Positions 25,801 through 34,240 of a stretch of DNA of 45,870 nucleotides are shown one piece after another. Below the pieces are notes generated by a model. The model was not told where the DNA came from, searched no databases, and saw nothing but the letters and a program-made list of their open reading frames with translations. Position numbers and translations under genes: made by a program. Source of the stretch: a virus; IMG/VR virus record IMGVR_UViG_3300030419_001603, positions 1 through 45,870 of that record; one strand, given 5' to 3'. The stretch's first letter is position 1; every line of letters begins with the position of its first letter.

Positions 25801-26409
25801 CTTATCAGCATTGCCTATCTTAAAAGCGATAGGCTGACCACTTGCCGCATTCATAATTGTTTTACCAGCATTATTCTGAGCTAAACAGAAAGTTCCTGTT
25901 GCATTTAAATCTACATGGCTGAATCCAGCCATATCTGAATAGCCTATATAACCAACATGAGCCCTTCCAATCTCTGCACTTACATCTGTATCTGGAGCAA
26001 TCGAAAGCAATTCATTTGGGCTACTTGTTAATATACCAACCTTACCATCATCTTGTGCTTGAACAAAAAAAGCGTGAGTATTATCATCTGATTCAACTCT
26101 AAAATCAACATCTCCAGAACCTTCATTAATTATAACTTCACTTTGAGTTCCATTTTGTTTCATAGAAACAAGGTGAACATTGTCACCATAAAAATCTATA
26201 ACACCATCAGAACTTTCATATATATATGTTGTTCCTCCCCCATCAAGATAAAACTTATCAGTTGCCCCAATAGCAAGATTGCCATTTACTATTTCATCGT
26301 AATTACCAGAGCCATCACCATTTACAGTTAGGTCACCATCAATCGTAATGTCTCCAGATATAGTTCCACCAGAAGATATTGCATTTGCTGTTGTTGTAAT
26401 AAAAGCCAT
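22864..26409 (-). CDS. Tail fibre/spike with self-cleaving S74 chaperone, 1181 residues
   Basis: Probable receptor-binding fibre. An N-terminal virion-binding part (GTISGDITIDGDLTVNGDG) leads to a region with five variants of a GNVGIGTxxP...LHI repeat (to about 510). About 660-1030 holds around 15 repeats of a NTAIGYxAL type, as in the YadA/trimeric adhesin head, which folds into a beta roll. The end, about 1050-1181, is a Peptidase S74 intramolecular chaperone: TSDERIKENIEDVG, then KPKKYN and LRVGFLAQDV. The Ser of TSDERIK is the expected cleavage nucleophile, so a C-terminal fragment of about 130 residues is released after trimer assembly. Confidence 0.85.
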   Translation of the reverse strand: MAFITTTANAISSGGTISGDITIDGDLTVNGDGSGNYDEIVNGNLAIGATDKFYLDGGGTTYIYESSDGVIDFYGDNVHLVSMKQNGTQSEVIINEGSGDVDFRVESDDNTHAFFVQAQDDGKVGILTSSPNELLSIAPDTDVSAEIGRAHVGYIGYSDMAGFSHVDLNATGTFCLAQNNAGKTIMNAASGQPIAFKIGNADKMIINSSGNVGIGTETPDTLLHIESTSASKPVLKIENVQGGANPVSIQMLRNTSSPADDDSIGQIDFRSMNDAGTPEEILYAYISAQSTDITDGEEDGEINFYTMKAGTSTPTMTMQSGKVGIGEQDPTGFLHISPPSGNAPTMYFEQYTSSTSGVLGELSFGNRAVDGQLATISAINDGANDSAYLAFSTEVTSGALTERMRIDSTGNVGIGTSLDPAASLHIAQAASGKTEYIRLDNTGGVDYKFHLGYGFTDNFFMNDSASNVLFTARSGNCGIGTGNPSSSFEIQHGLTTTGAVLTLSTAETTVVANDVLGRINFVAHLEGSGTDAILPGASIHALATDTFAADNNATDLIFSTGASETATERLRIQSDGRIAIGQNSSDGAKVHIKGSEDVALTAESTDSGAYVSFMDNSSTNWYNARIGAIADDLVFQTAGTTRMVIDDNSRVSLSNNDGNSNNTIFGKSAFNDGGSDVGADYNVAIGELAMGTGTIAAAANNTAVGYRALTDITGNGGGGDDNVAVGYDSATSITTGRKNVAIGMNSLKTSTDADNCVVIGTKACETGDVDVDNIIAVGYMALNALTDGAKNTAIGYKAMSTLQSGASNVAIGYQAMADINASSASYNIAIGEETLKGAGAEQSGCVAIGHGAVNNTSATADGVVAIGYTAMQGDLASGADNTVGIGHSSLQALTTGTQNVAVGYQSMLGCTTGAYNTAFGYQALSTNVDGNHNTAFGRMALQSMEPAEDEGHNTGVGSLAGQDISTGTYNTCIGSNAGHDGVNNLAGGSNNTLIGAYTNPSAAGGNNQIVIGKDTDGVGDNYAVIGNDTTTRLYAADDTGATLYAGSATVQTSDERIKENIEDVGLGLDFINQLKPKKYNKRNPVDYDDSLKENMNWYKNGKQPRVLEDEEKSKLRVGFLAQDVGEVLKSIGFDSNNDIIDIDKETTQQHIAYSKMIAPMVKAIQELSSKVEDLEKQLKDK

Positions 26410-26418
26410 ATATCCCCC

Positions 26419-26754
26419 TTAAGCTAGAATAACTCTAACTGAAGCGTCAGAACTACCTTTTCTTTCCATTATTAAATATAATGTATTGCCTAAACCGTGA
26501 GGAACTTTTAAAGTATATATAGTATCTCCACCTTTTAGGTATAAATCATTAGATGTATTTATATCGGAATCTGTTCCTGTTGTGTTAAAAGTAAAATAAA
26601 AATCATTGTCAGACATTAAATGAACTTGGTGATATCCAGTAACATTAACTGCAACTCCATCTGAATCTGCCGTTACAACACTCTGGACTTGCCAGTCTCC
26701 AGCTGACTCAACAGCTAAAGATTCATGTGCTCTAAATTTTTGTACATCCGCCAT
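26419..26754 (-). CDS. Small structural protein before the tail fibre, 111 residues
   Basis: Beta-rich: AVNVTGYHQVHLMSDNDFYF, then KGGDTIYTLKVPHGLGNTLY and a VRVILA end. Similar small beta-sandwich proteins precede fibre genes in related phages and may form an adaptor or decoration. Preceded by a 62-base gap in which nothing clear was seen. Confidence 0.5.
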   Translation of the reverse strand: MADVQKFRAHESLAVESAGDWQVQSVVTADSDGVAVNVTGYHQVHLMSDNDFYFTFNTTGTDSDINTSNDLYLKGGDTIYTLKVPHGLGNTLYLIMERKGSSDASVRVILA

Positions 26755-26816
26755 AGTATTCTCCTATTGTATATCCCAGCTTGCGAGGCGAGAATGCTTC
26801 CTTATCTGAGATTAAT

Positions 26817-27248
26817 TTAAACTAAATTTGGTACTTTGACAACACGGCTACCGCCAGTCTTGTCTTTCTTTCTTACGCCATATCTTTGTATAGCTTCTTT
26901 AAAATTTCTTTCATGCTTATTAGATAAAGACATATAAGACTGTGTTCCTTCTGCATTACCAGAAGCTCCAGCTTTGTCCATGTATAAACATTTCTTTACA
27001 TAATCTACAACAGCATTATGTAATGCATTATCTATATCCAAGCTACTTGTTATTGATGAAACACTATTAGGTTCAGCATAGTAATGTATAAGTATGCCAT
27101 CTGTAACAGCTTCAGAAATAGCTTTCCATTGTTTTCTAGAGCTAGTTCTTCCATCTCCGCTAGAATCTACCCTTGTTATTAAGGCTAGTTTATCTCCTTC
27201 TATAAAGTACATTGCTTGGTTTTCTGGGTATTTTATATTACTTGCCAT
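26817..27248 (-). CDS. Head-tail connector-type protein, 143 residues
   Basis: Position after the capsid and adaptor genes and a helical C-terminal half (DIDNALHNAVVDYVKKCLYM, then a basic AIQRYGVRKKDKTGGSR) suggest a head-completion or neck protein. The N-terminal half is beta-like (MYFIEGDKLALITRVDSSGD). No enzyme motif; assignment from position and shape. Confidence 0.5.
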   Translation of the reverse strand: MASNIKYPENQAMYFIEGDKLALITRVDSSGDGRTSSRKQWKAISEAVTDGILIHYYAEPNSVSSITSSLDIDNALHNAVVDYVKKCLYMDKAGASGNAEGTQSYMSLSNKHERNFKEAIQRYGVRKKDKTGGSRVVKVPNLV

Positions 27249-27250
27249 AA

Positions 27251-27601
27251 TTAATCCGGTGCGTTTAAGTTAGATTCACTTGCTATGTCTGCTAATAATA
27301 AATCTTTATCTACCAATCTTGGTATCTGTATATAGTCTCCCTCGTTATCCATCAAGTAAACTCTTGAAACTTGATTTGCCTCTATAGCATTTCCACTAGA
27401 ATCAGTTGCCCCATCTGCTAAGTTATAATACATTCTGTCAGCAACTGTTGTTATTTTAGCATGAACAACCTTTACCTTGTGAGTTCCTATCTCTACCAAA
27501 GCATCATTTATTAAATTTAATATATAATTTTCAGGAGCGTTTGGGAAAACCAAACGAACTCTACTTACTAATTCTTTTACGCTTATTGAATGAACTGCCA
27601 T
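27251..27601 (-). CDS. Head-tail adaptor-like protein, 116 residues
   Basis: Opens SVKELVSRVRLVFPNAPENY, then ILNLINDALVEIGTHKVKVV, helices typical of gp6/adaptor-like proteins that sit under the portal; then beta strands with a YYNLAD segment and VSRVYLMD. One-base overlap with the coiled-coil gene upstream. Probable neck protein. Confidence 0.5.
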   Translation of the reverse strand: MAVHSISVKELVSRVRLVFPNAPENYILNLINDALVEIGTHKVKVVHAKITTVADRMYYNLADGATDSSGNAIEANQVSRVYLMDNEGDYIQIPRLVDKDLLLADIASESNLNAPD

Positions 27602-29253
27602 TATTGTAACGCTTGTATCCCTTTATCGTAGTCAGCTTGCAATTTTGTTTGTTGTTTTTCATACCAAGAATATTGTGCTGAATCAACTGACAACCTAACG
27701 CTTACTTCGTTTGCATACCCTTGTGAAATTTCCACCTTATTTCTTATTTCACTAGCATAACCCTGAGCCGCATTTATATAACCGCTGACAATTTGACTAT
27801 ATCCACCAACTTGTGCTATCCTAGCATTTACTTCACCTGCATATGCAGAAACTTCCTCAGCTCCAGCCCTAGCCTCTGACAGAAAAGCATTCCCGGCAGA
27901 TATTCTAGCCTGAGATTCTTCTCTTTTTGCCCTAGCTTGAGCCAACCTTGCGGTTGCTTCATTAGAGTGGGCTTGTGCTATCGCAATCTTAGATTGAATT
28001 TCAGCTACATAACCTTGAGCCGCACTTATATATCCTTGTGCTACATTAACTTGAGCAGATACATGACTTGCTCTAGCAGATACTTCACCAGCATATCCCT
28101 GTGCTTCAGCTAAAGAAGTTTGAGCTTCTTGAATATAACTAGCACCTGCATTTGCGTAGCCTTGAGCTGTTCCTAAGTAACCTTGAGCAACCTCAACATC
28201 GTCATTATCTACTTCTGCATTTGCTAGGTCAACTTCTGGATTTATTAAATCAAATTCACCATTAGCTAACGCAACTGCAGTATTAACCCTTCCTAAGGCT
28301 GTAGTAATAGCCGCAACCGCTGTATCTACATTACTATCAACATTTGTAGCCGCCTCTGCTAACTCTGAAACAGCACTGTCAACTTGTGTATTTATTAAGT
28401 CTGCCACTGCTGAACATTCATCAACTTCAGTCTTAATAGCTGTTAAAGCGGTATTAACAGCGGTTTCAGAATCTGCTTCTCCTAAGTCCAATATTGCATC
28501 AGATTTATCAAACTCTAAATTTGCTAATTGTACTGCTGTGTTTATTCTTCCAGCCGCAGTAGACATCGCAGATAAAGCTGTATCTACGCTAGAGTCTACT
28601 TGAGTCTCAGCTTCTCCGAGCTGAGTTACTGCACTATCAACTTGAGTGTTAATCAAATCGCAAATAGCCTGAGTCTCATCTAATTCTGTATTAATAGCCG
28701 TTAAGGCAGTAGTTATATCAGCATTAGAAGATTTACTTCCTAAAAGATTTTGCAATGATTTTATTGCACCATATAAAGGAACTAAATACTCAGCTTCATC
28801 TGGGAATTTAGTAATTGAACTATCTCCATATGCAACTGAAGGATAAGCTAATACATGTACATGAGCATTGTTTGAATTACTAGGTGAAGGTATTACGCTT
28901 AATAAATTATTTACTATATAATAAACTGGGTCTGTGGCTGAAGCCGCATTCATATCACTTGAGTCACTAGCTCTTCCACTCATGTTTGAAGGTATCTGCC
29001 TACATGGTTGGTTAATTGTTCCATCATCTCTGGTAACTGAGAATATCTCAGAACCACCTATTGTATAATTTGTACTACTACTATCTAAATCATTTGATGT
29101 TGTATATAAAAGTTTTTTAGCTCTAGGAAGAGAATTTAAAACTTCCTTTGCCCCATCTGTAAGAAATTGAGTTAACTCGGTTTGGGTTGGAGCACTGCTA
29201 CCATCTATAGATAAGCTTGTTAATGCTTCTACCTGTGCTTCAAATGTAGCCAT
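27601..29253 (-). CDS. Structural protein with adaptor-like head and long coiled-coil tail, 550 residues
   Basis: Residues 1-165 resemble head-tail adaptor proteins (TQTELTQFLTDGAKEVLNSL ... PDEAEYLVPLYGAIKSLQNL). Residues about 175-335 contain two tandem copies of a unit of roughly 80 residues sharing DLINTQVDSAV and RINTAVQLAN/RVNTAVALAN. Residues 350-520 are Ala-rich heptad-like repeats of an AQGYxxEVxAR type, strongly coiled-coil. Cysteine-poor. Probably a neck or fibre-like virion protein that extends outward. Confidence 0.65.
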   Translation of the reverse strand: MATFEAQVEALTSLSIDGSSAPTQTELTQFLTDGAKEVLNSLPRAKKLLYTTSNDLDSSSTNYTIGGSEIFSVTRDDGTINQPCRQIPSNMSGRASDSSDMNAASATDPVYYIVNNLLSVIPSPSNSNNAHVHVLAYPSVAYGDSSITKFPDEAEYLVPLYGAIKSLQNLLGSKSSNADITTALTAINTELDETQAICDLINTQVDSAVTQLGEAETQVDSSVDTALSAMSTAAGRINTAVQLANLEFDKSDAILDLGEADSETAVNTALTAIKTEVDECSAVADLINTQVDSAVSELAEAATNVDSNVDTAVAAITTALGRVNTAVALANGEFDLINPEVDLANAEVDNDDVEVAQGYLGTAQGYANAGASYIQEAQTSLAEAQGYAGEVSARASHVSAQVNVAQGYISAAQGYVAEIQSKIAIAQAHSNEATARLAQARAKREESQARISAGNAFLSEARAGAEEVSAYAGEVNARIAQVGGYSQIVSGYINAAQGYASEIRNKVEISQGYANEVSVRLSVDSAQYSWYEKQQTKLQADYDKGIQALQ

Positions 29254-29498
29254 TAATTAATCCTCGCTTGCTTAATTCTTTCTTTCCAAATTTTATTTTG
29301 TCTCTCGCTCTTTTCTTTTTTAACTGTAGCAATATGCTCATCCATATTCTTTACTGAAAATTCAACATCGCTTCTCTTTCCAGACTCACTCATCATAAAT
29401 AGATTTGTAGTATATAGAGCTTCAGATGCTTTATTCCCACAGCTTCTGCAGTAGAACCATCTTTCAGGGTTTGGATTTTTACAATGTACACAGTTCAT
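29253..29498 (-). CDS. Zinc-ribbon protein, 81 residues
   Basis: N-terminal zinc ribbon CVHC (3-6) and CRSC (17-20), as in rubredoxin-like zinc-ribbon domains, then a helical basic C-terminus. It lies between the post-capsid gene with its hairpin and the adaptor/coiled-coil gene. Unusual for a virion block; it might be a regulator of late expression or a small assembly factor. Confidence 0.65.
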   Translation of the reverse strand: MNCVHCKNPNPERWFYCRSCGNKASEALYTTNLFMMSESGKRSDVEFSVKNMDEHIATVKKEKSERQNKIWKERIKQARIN

Positions 29499-29516
29499 AA
29501 TATTCCTTTTAGATTC

Positions 29517-29543
29517 GGGGGTTACCTTTTATTGATAACCCCC
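29517..29543 (-). terminator. Hairpin downstream of the capsid genes
   Basis: GGGGGTTA (29517-29524) pairs with TAACCCCC (29536-29543), loop of 11 bases. On the minus strand it follows the gene ending at 29580. Flanking bases are not a clear U run, so partial termination, which would set capsid genes above tail genes, or RNA processing is likely. Confidence 0.55.
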
Positions 29544-29579
29544 ACAGTTCTAATTACTGCTAAACTCTATGTGTTAAGT

Positions 29580-30008
29580 TTATGATGTGTGAATACCAGC
29601 ATTAATACTACTCATTGCCTCAGCTAACCACTCACCGTTCCAAGCAAGTATATTAACATAATCACCACGCTGTGCTGTTGTGTCTAATATAATGTTTGAA
29701 ATTTGAGTACCTGCAGTTGATGCAGCGGCATCGCCACCAGCATCTTTGTGTACCATGCTAATAATAGCACTTCCAGCCGCTATGGTAATATCAGCAGTTG
29801 GAGTTTCTTCCCATACAATAAATTTGTAATGGACTCCATCTACCAAAGTAGTAGGTAATGTGATTGAAAAAGCTCCACCTGAAGATTCGACAGCAAAAAC
29901 TTTGCCACTATCTGCAGATACTAGAGTTCTTGCAACCCCAATTTCTTCTACTTTCTTTAAGTATCCGTTAGTCTTTCCACTATTTTCATTTAGATAATCA
30001 CTTCTCAT
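29580..30008 (-). CDS. Putative head decoration/fibre protein, 142 residues
   Basis: Located directly after the major capsid gene (2-base gap). Beta-rich and Gly/Ala/Ser-rich: VFAVESSGGAFSITLPTTL, then YKFIVWEETPTADITIAAGS and GDYVNILAWNGEWLAEA. Such segments are typical of small head-fibre or decoration proteins. No cysteines. A short helical N-terminus may bind the capsid. Confidence 0.6.
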   Translation of the reverse strand: MRSDYLNENSGKTNGYLKKVEEIGVARTLVSADSGKVFAVESSGGAFSITLPTTLVDGVHYKFIVWEETPTADITIAAGSAIISMVHKDAGGDAAASTAGTQISNIILDTTAQRGDYVNILAWNGEWLAEAMSSINAGIHTS

Positions 30009-30010
30009 CG

Positions 30011-31342
30011 TTAAACTCCTTCTAAGTTAAGTAGGAAATGAGTTTCTGGAAGAGAAACTTCTAAACCAGCCTCAGTAAGAATCATATCCTTACGAAGGTC
30101 TTCATCAGCAGATTGTACATTTGTCTGTACTTGAGTGTCACGATTAACACCGTTACCAACTAGAGGACGGTAAGCAACATGGTCTAGGTCAACCATCATT
30201 AAGAAACCAGATGAAAAACCTCTGAATAGAGGTTCTTTAACCATATTCATTGTTCCATGAATAGTTTCTACAGATAATACTTTATGACCAAACCTGCCTT
30301 CCTTCTGGTCTACATTGTACCTCATAGCACTATTTGAATAGCCTAAAGATGCATCAATGAATAAACCATCACCAAGTTTGTTAAAGAATGTTAATACTGG
30401 TAAACTAGCAAGTGCTAATTTACTATCGCTTCCACCACGAGCAGGGTCATATACAACTTCAAAATCCGAAAGGATTCTATCGTATGTTAGTTCTGCCGCA
30501 GTTGAGCTACGAAAGTATGGAGCACCAGAACTGTAAGACAACGCAGAGTCATCTACTACAGATGTTCCATTTTTAATAACATGACCAGCTATACCTTCTG
30601 TGTACTGAATACCTCCAGTACTTGCACGCTGACCAAAGAGCATAGCACGCTCAATATCTACTTTATGTTCACGCAGTTTAAGATTCCAGATTCTTTGAAA
30701 CTCATCTGAATATCCACGATAGCGAGTTGCTCTAGCAGTGTTTGACATTTCACAAGCTGTTTTAAAGATTTGGGTGTAACCATAATCATTATCAAGCTCT
30801 TCTGACCAAACATCTGGAGCACCAGTGCCTTCAGCATATGATGTACCAATTACTTGACACTTTGCATTATCAGCACCTGTTTCAGCTCCATCAATAGCAG
30901 ATATAGTTTTACCTGTAAAGGTTGATGTAGAACCAGCGTCAACTGGTGCAGACTCAACTCTTACTATGATTGTCTCAGGTGAGTTATTTTCTGAATAACC
31001 GACAGCAAAGACCATACCCTTTACCAGCCAATCAACTGACGCACCGCCAGATGTGTCAACTGTGTAGCTTAGAGTAGAGCCAGCCGCAGGAATCGAATGG
31101 GAGCCAGATAGTAAAAACGCTCTGTCTGTCATTGAAACCTTCGTCCTGTCTTCTAAAAATCGGAATTGTGGGTCGTCTGTAGGAACTTTAGCTACCTTTG
31201 AAAGATACACGAAAAATGGTGATTCTTCTGGAGCCAACTCCGCCACACGGTCTGAGAAGTTAAATAACCTACGAGTATGATAGCCAGAAGCGGCTGAACC
31301 CGGGTCACCAACATTCACAATTCCTTGATTGTAAGTTGCCAT
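30011..31342 (-). CDS. Major capsid protein
   Basis: 443 residues in the standard position after the scaffold. N-terminal region with RLFNFSDRVAELAPEESPFF and FRFLEDRTKVSM, long E-loop-like beta segment, then helices rich in capsid-like features (RYRGYSDEFQRIWNLKLREH, AMLFGQRAS), and a C-terminal LTEAGLEVSLPETH typical of HK97-fold capsid proteins of P22/SU10-like podoviruses. No protease is encoded and no cleavage site was seen. Strong ribosome site (AAGGAG) 6 bases upstream. Confidence 0.85.
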   Translation of the reverse strand: MATYNQGIVNVGDPGSAASGYHTRRLFNFSDRVAELAPEESPFFVYLSKVAKVPTDDPQFRFLEDRTKVSMTDRAFLLSGSHSIPAAGSTLSYTVDTSGGASVDWLVKGMVFAVGYSENNSPETIIVRVESAPVDAGSTSTFTGKTISAIDGAETGADNAKCQVIGTSYAEGTGAPDVWSEELDNDYGYTQIFKTACEMSNTARATRYRGYSDEFQRIWNLKLREHKVDIERAMLFGQRASTGGIQYTEGIAGHVIKNGTSVVDDSALSYSSGAPYFRSSTAAELTYDRILSDFEVVYDPARGGSDSKLALASLPVLTFFNKLGDGLFIDASLGYSNSAMRYNVDQKEGRFGHKVLSVETIHGTMNMVKEPLFRGFSSGFLMMVDLDHVAYRPLVGNGVNRDTQVQTNVQSADEDLRKDMILTEAGLEVSLPETHFLLNLEGV

Positions 31343-31357
31343 TTAGGACTCCTTGAT

Positions 31358-32113
31358 TTAAATTTGAGTATTTCTTGATGAACTCATAACACCTTTCCAA
31401 ACATCTTCTAGCTCACTAGGTTGCTCAGGTGCAGAACCTTGAACCACTCCAGCCGTAGTTGGAATATTCTTGGTCTTCTGAACAGCCTCTAAGTTTGGCG
31501 AAACCTTTTCTTCTCCACCTTTAAATTTTCTATACACATCAACTAACATATCCAAGGGAAGTTCTTCTCTTGGTGTAGTCGCAAACTGTATAAAATCATC
31601 TGCCATACTAGGGTCTGACATGCCATGCTTTGTAGCTAGGTCTTGTTTTAAGTTGTTAATAGCCATCTGTTGCTGAAACCCAGCCATCTGTTCTTGAACA
31701 GCTTGCTGTGCAACAGCCTTTTCTTGTGTTACCCTCATTTCATATGAGGGAGAACCGGGCTTGTAATAAGCTTCCCAAGGGTCAAAAGAATCTTCTGTCA
31801 CTTGATTTGCTTCTTCTTTACTAGCCGCATTGCCACTCAAGGTGTTTCTCATAGCATCAACAACATCTGGTCTTTCTTGCAACACCTTTCCTAGTTGTTC
31901 ATACTTACGAAGTTCTTCAACTTCTTTATTAAGCCTTTCATACTCAGCATTTTTCTTATCATACATTGATTGAAACTTTTTAGAATCATCAACGACCTGT
32001 TCTTGCTGTGGTTCTTGTGCTTCCGCACTAACCTGTTCTGGCTCAACAACTGTTTCCAAAACTTCGCCTTCTACTCCTTCTATTGTAGCATCTTCGTGCA
32101 TAGTGTTTTCCAT
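31358..32113 (-). CDS. Scaffolding protein
   Basis: 251 residues, acidic N-terminus (VEGEVLETVVEPEQ...), a central coiled coil (about 45-75, YDKKNAEYERLNKEVEELRK) and a Gln-rich helical stretch (about 135-155), ending in a basic-helical segment. It lies between portal and capsid, the normal scaffold site, and shows the highly charged low-complexity helical composition of scaffolds. Confidence 0.8.
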   Translation of the reverse strand: MENTMHEDATIEGVEGEVLETVVEPEQVSAEAQEPQQEQVVDDSKKFQSMYDKKNAEYERLNKEVEELRKYEQLGKVLQERPDVVDAMRNTLSGNAASKEEANQVTEDSFDPWEAYYKPGSPSYEMRVTQEKAVAQQAVQEQMAGFQQQMAINNLKQDLATKHGMSDPSMADDFIQFATTPREELPLDMLVDVYRKFKGGEEKVSPNLEAVQKTKNIPTTAGVVQGSAPEQPSELEDVWKGVMSSSRNTQI

Positions 32114-32114
32114 T

Positions 32115-32207
32115 TTATTCTCCGATTTCTTTTAGTTTAGCATCACCTTTTTTAAAGATGTCTATAAAAGCAGAACCGGGAAATGTTCCCACTACTTCTA
32201 TTTTCAC
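32115..32207 (-). CDS. Microprotein between portal and scaffold, 30 residues
   Basis: GTG at 32207-32205 shares a base with the portal stop codon (TAG TG), and the TAA is one base before the scaffold ATG, so it exactly fills the gap. Sequence starts MKIEVVGTFPGSAFIDIF and ends in charged helix. Its SD is supplied by the portal end. Either a real small protein or a translational coupler. Confidence 0.5.
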   Translation of the reverse strand: MKIEVVGTFPGSAFIDIFKKGDAKLKEIGE

Positions 32208-34177
32208 TAGCTTACAGCTTGGGTTTCTGAGTCAACAACTCTTTTTAAATTATCAATTTGAACCTTGGTTTTAAACTTGGTATCGCTTTGAATTTCATTG
32301 AGCCTAGATTTAAACTTCTCAGTTTCAGCCCTTTTCCTAGAGTTTAGAGTTTCACGCTCTGCTGTCTGGAGGTCTCCACTAAGTTTTTTAACCTGCTCTT
32401 CAAGTTGTTTAACATACGATTGCATCTGTGCCATCTTACCTTTTCGCTGTAAGACACCTTCTTTGTCAAAGATTTCTGATTTCTTCAAAACCTCGACATC
32501 GTCTACCAGATTCATTTTATACGCTTCAAGGTACATATTGTATTCAGCTACCCTATTTGAAGGTAATGTCGAACCGGATATAATTCTCACATCATAATGC
32601 CCAACGGTGATGTCGTTTGTAATGGCATTAATTTCTTGACTTTTATCATCGTACATATTATTAACAGTAAATTCTGTAATATCGTTATTAGGTTGTACAA
32701 CTCTAAATGTCTTTGCGTAAGTATAGTGACTTCTAGATAGATTATATAAACTCTTACCTAGTCTAGTCAAACTTCCTTCGATATCTCTTAACTTTGATTT
32801 ACCACGAGTCTCACCCATTTCGGCTAACATCGCAGTACCACGAACTGTTTCAGGAGCCGCTTCTTTAAAGCCCTGCATTAGTTCTGGGATACCGAAACTT
32901 AAATCTATGTAATGTTCTATTCTGCTCATTAAGTTATAAAACTCTCCAGAAAGTGATTGTGGGGCAGGGAAATGCGGTGCACCAAACTCAGGATTATAAG
33001 GTATTACAGCATTAGGTCTAGCCCAATCTTGTTCCAACTGCCCCAAATCATCCACACTACCTTCAGGAACCATTAACTTTAGTCCTGCTGAAGCCTGTGC
33101 GTGGGAGAGAGTGAGAGAGAATAGCTTGTTCAAAAGTCTTTGAGAGTCTTTAACTTTTGCTATATCAGACTTTGGGTAAGGAGTTCCTGTCCATATGTTC
33201 GGAACTGGTATTACCGGATATATGTCTGTATTTAATATTTGCTCATACAACAGAAGGTCTCCTGCTGTAGCTGAGACTTTAATTCTTGTCTGAGTAACTT
33301 CAACTATTTCTACCATTTCTGCCTGTATTAATAGTTTAGCTTCTTCAGATGCTACAAAGTCTTCATACTTTTCAACATCAAGTATAATTTCAGAACCATC
33401 TTGTTTATTAAAAATTCTATAAAATGGAACCTTTACTTTAGTAAATCTTTCTAATATCCTATACTTATTGACCCTATTATATTCAGACTCATATGTTGAA
33501 TCTGGTGTAAAAGAACGAGAAGAATTTTTTCTTCCAGAGCTAGGGTAATCCTCTTCATCATAATAGCTTTCCAATTCTTCTATATATGACTCTACTTGAG
33601 GATACATATTTACTAATTGGTCTTCGGTTAATATAGTTGATAGTATAATCCCAGAAGCATCATCTGCATATCTGTGCCTAGATGCTGGGTCTACATAAAC
33701 ACGAAACGGGTCAATGTATGTATACTTTACTTCACCTCTTCCGTAATCAGCTTCTGGGTCTATATAAGCATAGAAGTACCCCATTCCTGCGGTAGCATAA
33801 TCATGCACTGCTTGCTTAAATTGAGTATCTCCATCTGATATATCCCATATGTATTCAAGCACTGTTCTCCAAACATTAGATATTCTACTGTCTGAATCTT
33901 CTCTACCAACAGCACTAAACTTTGGTGAGCGTGAAGTAAGTAATGATTTTAATTTTTCGATTGCCGCATATACACGGTCTATAACAAAGTCACCTTGCCC
34001 AACAGCCCTTAAGGCGTCAGACTCTTCTTGTGAATAATGATTACCTAGAAAAAAGTCAATAGAGTCTCTAGCTTCTCCATCCCATTCTGACCTAGCATCC
34101 CTCCACATTCTCCAAAGCTGTCTATTAACTTCGGAGTGTTTGACTTCGTTCTTTTCTAACTCTCTTATACTAGAAAT
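32207..34177 (-). CDS. Portal protein, probable non-AUG start
   Basis: Forms the DNA gateway at the head vertex. P22-like portal features: SIDFFLGNHYSQEESDALRA, GDFVIDRVYAAIEKLKSLLT, KFSAVGREDSDSR, TYIDPFRVYVDP, and a long helical C-terminal coiled coil. An ATG exists at 34108, but an in-frame extension upstream (RELEKNEVKHSEVNRQLWR) reads like the usual portal N-terminus and continues to ATT at 34177, which has AAGGTAGGTG just upstream and lies about 20 bases from the start predicted for promoter P4. The ATG at 34108 has poor spacing to its GGAG. So start at 34177 is favoured; 34108 is the conservative alternative. Confidence 0.85.
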   Translation of the reverse strand: MSSIRELEKNEVKHSEVNRQLWRMWRDARSEWDGEARDSIDFFLGNHYSQEESDALRAVGQGDFVIDRVYAAIEKLKSLLTSRSPKFSAVGREDSDSRISNVWRTVLEYIWDISDGDTQFKQAVHDYATAGMGYFYAYIDPEADYGRGEVKYTYIDPFRVYVDPASRHRYADDASGIILSTILTEDQLVNMYPQVESYIEELESYYDEEDYPSSGRKNSSRSFTPDSTYESEYNRVNKYRILERFTKVKVPFYRIFNKQDGSEIILDVEKYEDFVASEEAKLLIQAEMVEIVEVTQTRIKVSATAGDLLLYEQILNTDIYPVIPVPNIWTGTPYPKSDIAKVKDSQRLLNKLFSLTLSHAQASAGLKLMVPEGSVDDLGQLEQDWARPNAVIPYNPEFGAPHFPAPQSLSGEFYNLMSRIEHYIDLSFGIPELMQGFKEAAPETVRGTAMLAEMGETRGKSKLRDIEGSLTRLGKSLYNLSRSHYTYAKTFRVVQPNNDITEFTVNNMYDDKSQEINAITNDITVGHYDVRIISGSTLPSNRVAEYNMYLEAYKMNLVDDVEVLKKSEIFDKEGVLQRKGKMAQMQSYVKQLEEQVKKLSGDLQTAERETLNSRKRAETEKFKSRLNEIQSDTKFKTKVQIDNLKRVVDSETQAVS

Positions 34178-34202
34178 GCGTACACCTACCTTTTTAGTTT
34201 AA

Positions 34203-34232
34203 AATATAATAAATAAGATACTATTAATGCAA
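34203..34232 (-). promoter_or_regulatory. Promoter P4 before the portal/capsid genes
   Basis: Minus strand: TTGCAT (34232-34227), 18-base spacer, TATATT (34208-34203), with the full TACTTGCA motif at 34235-34228. It lies between the terL stop and the portal. Matches P1, P2, P3 and P5. Start would be near 34197, giving a leader of about 20 bases. Confidence 0.65.
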
Positions 34233-34240
34233 GTACTTTT

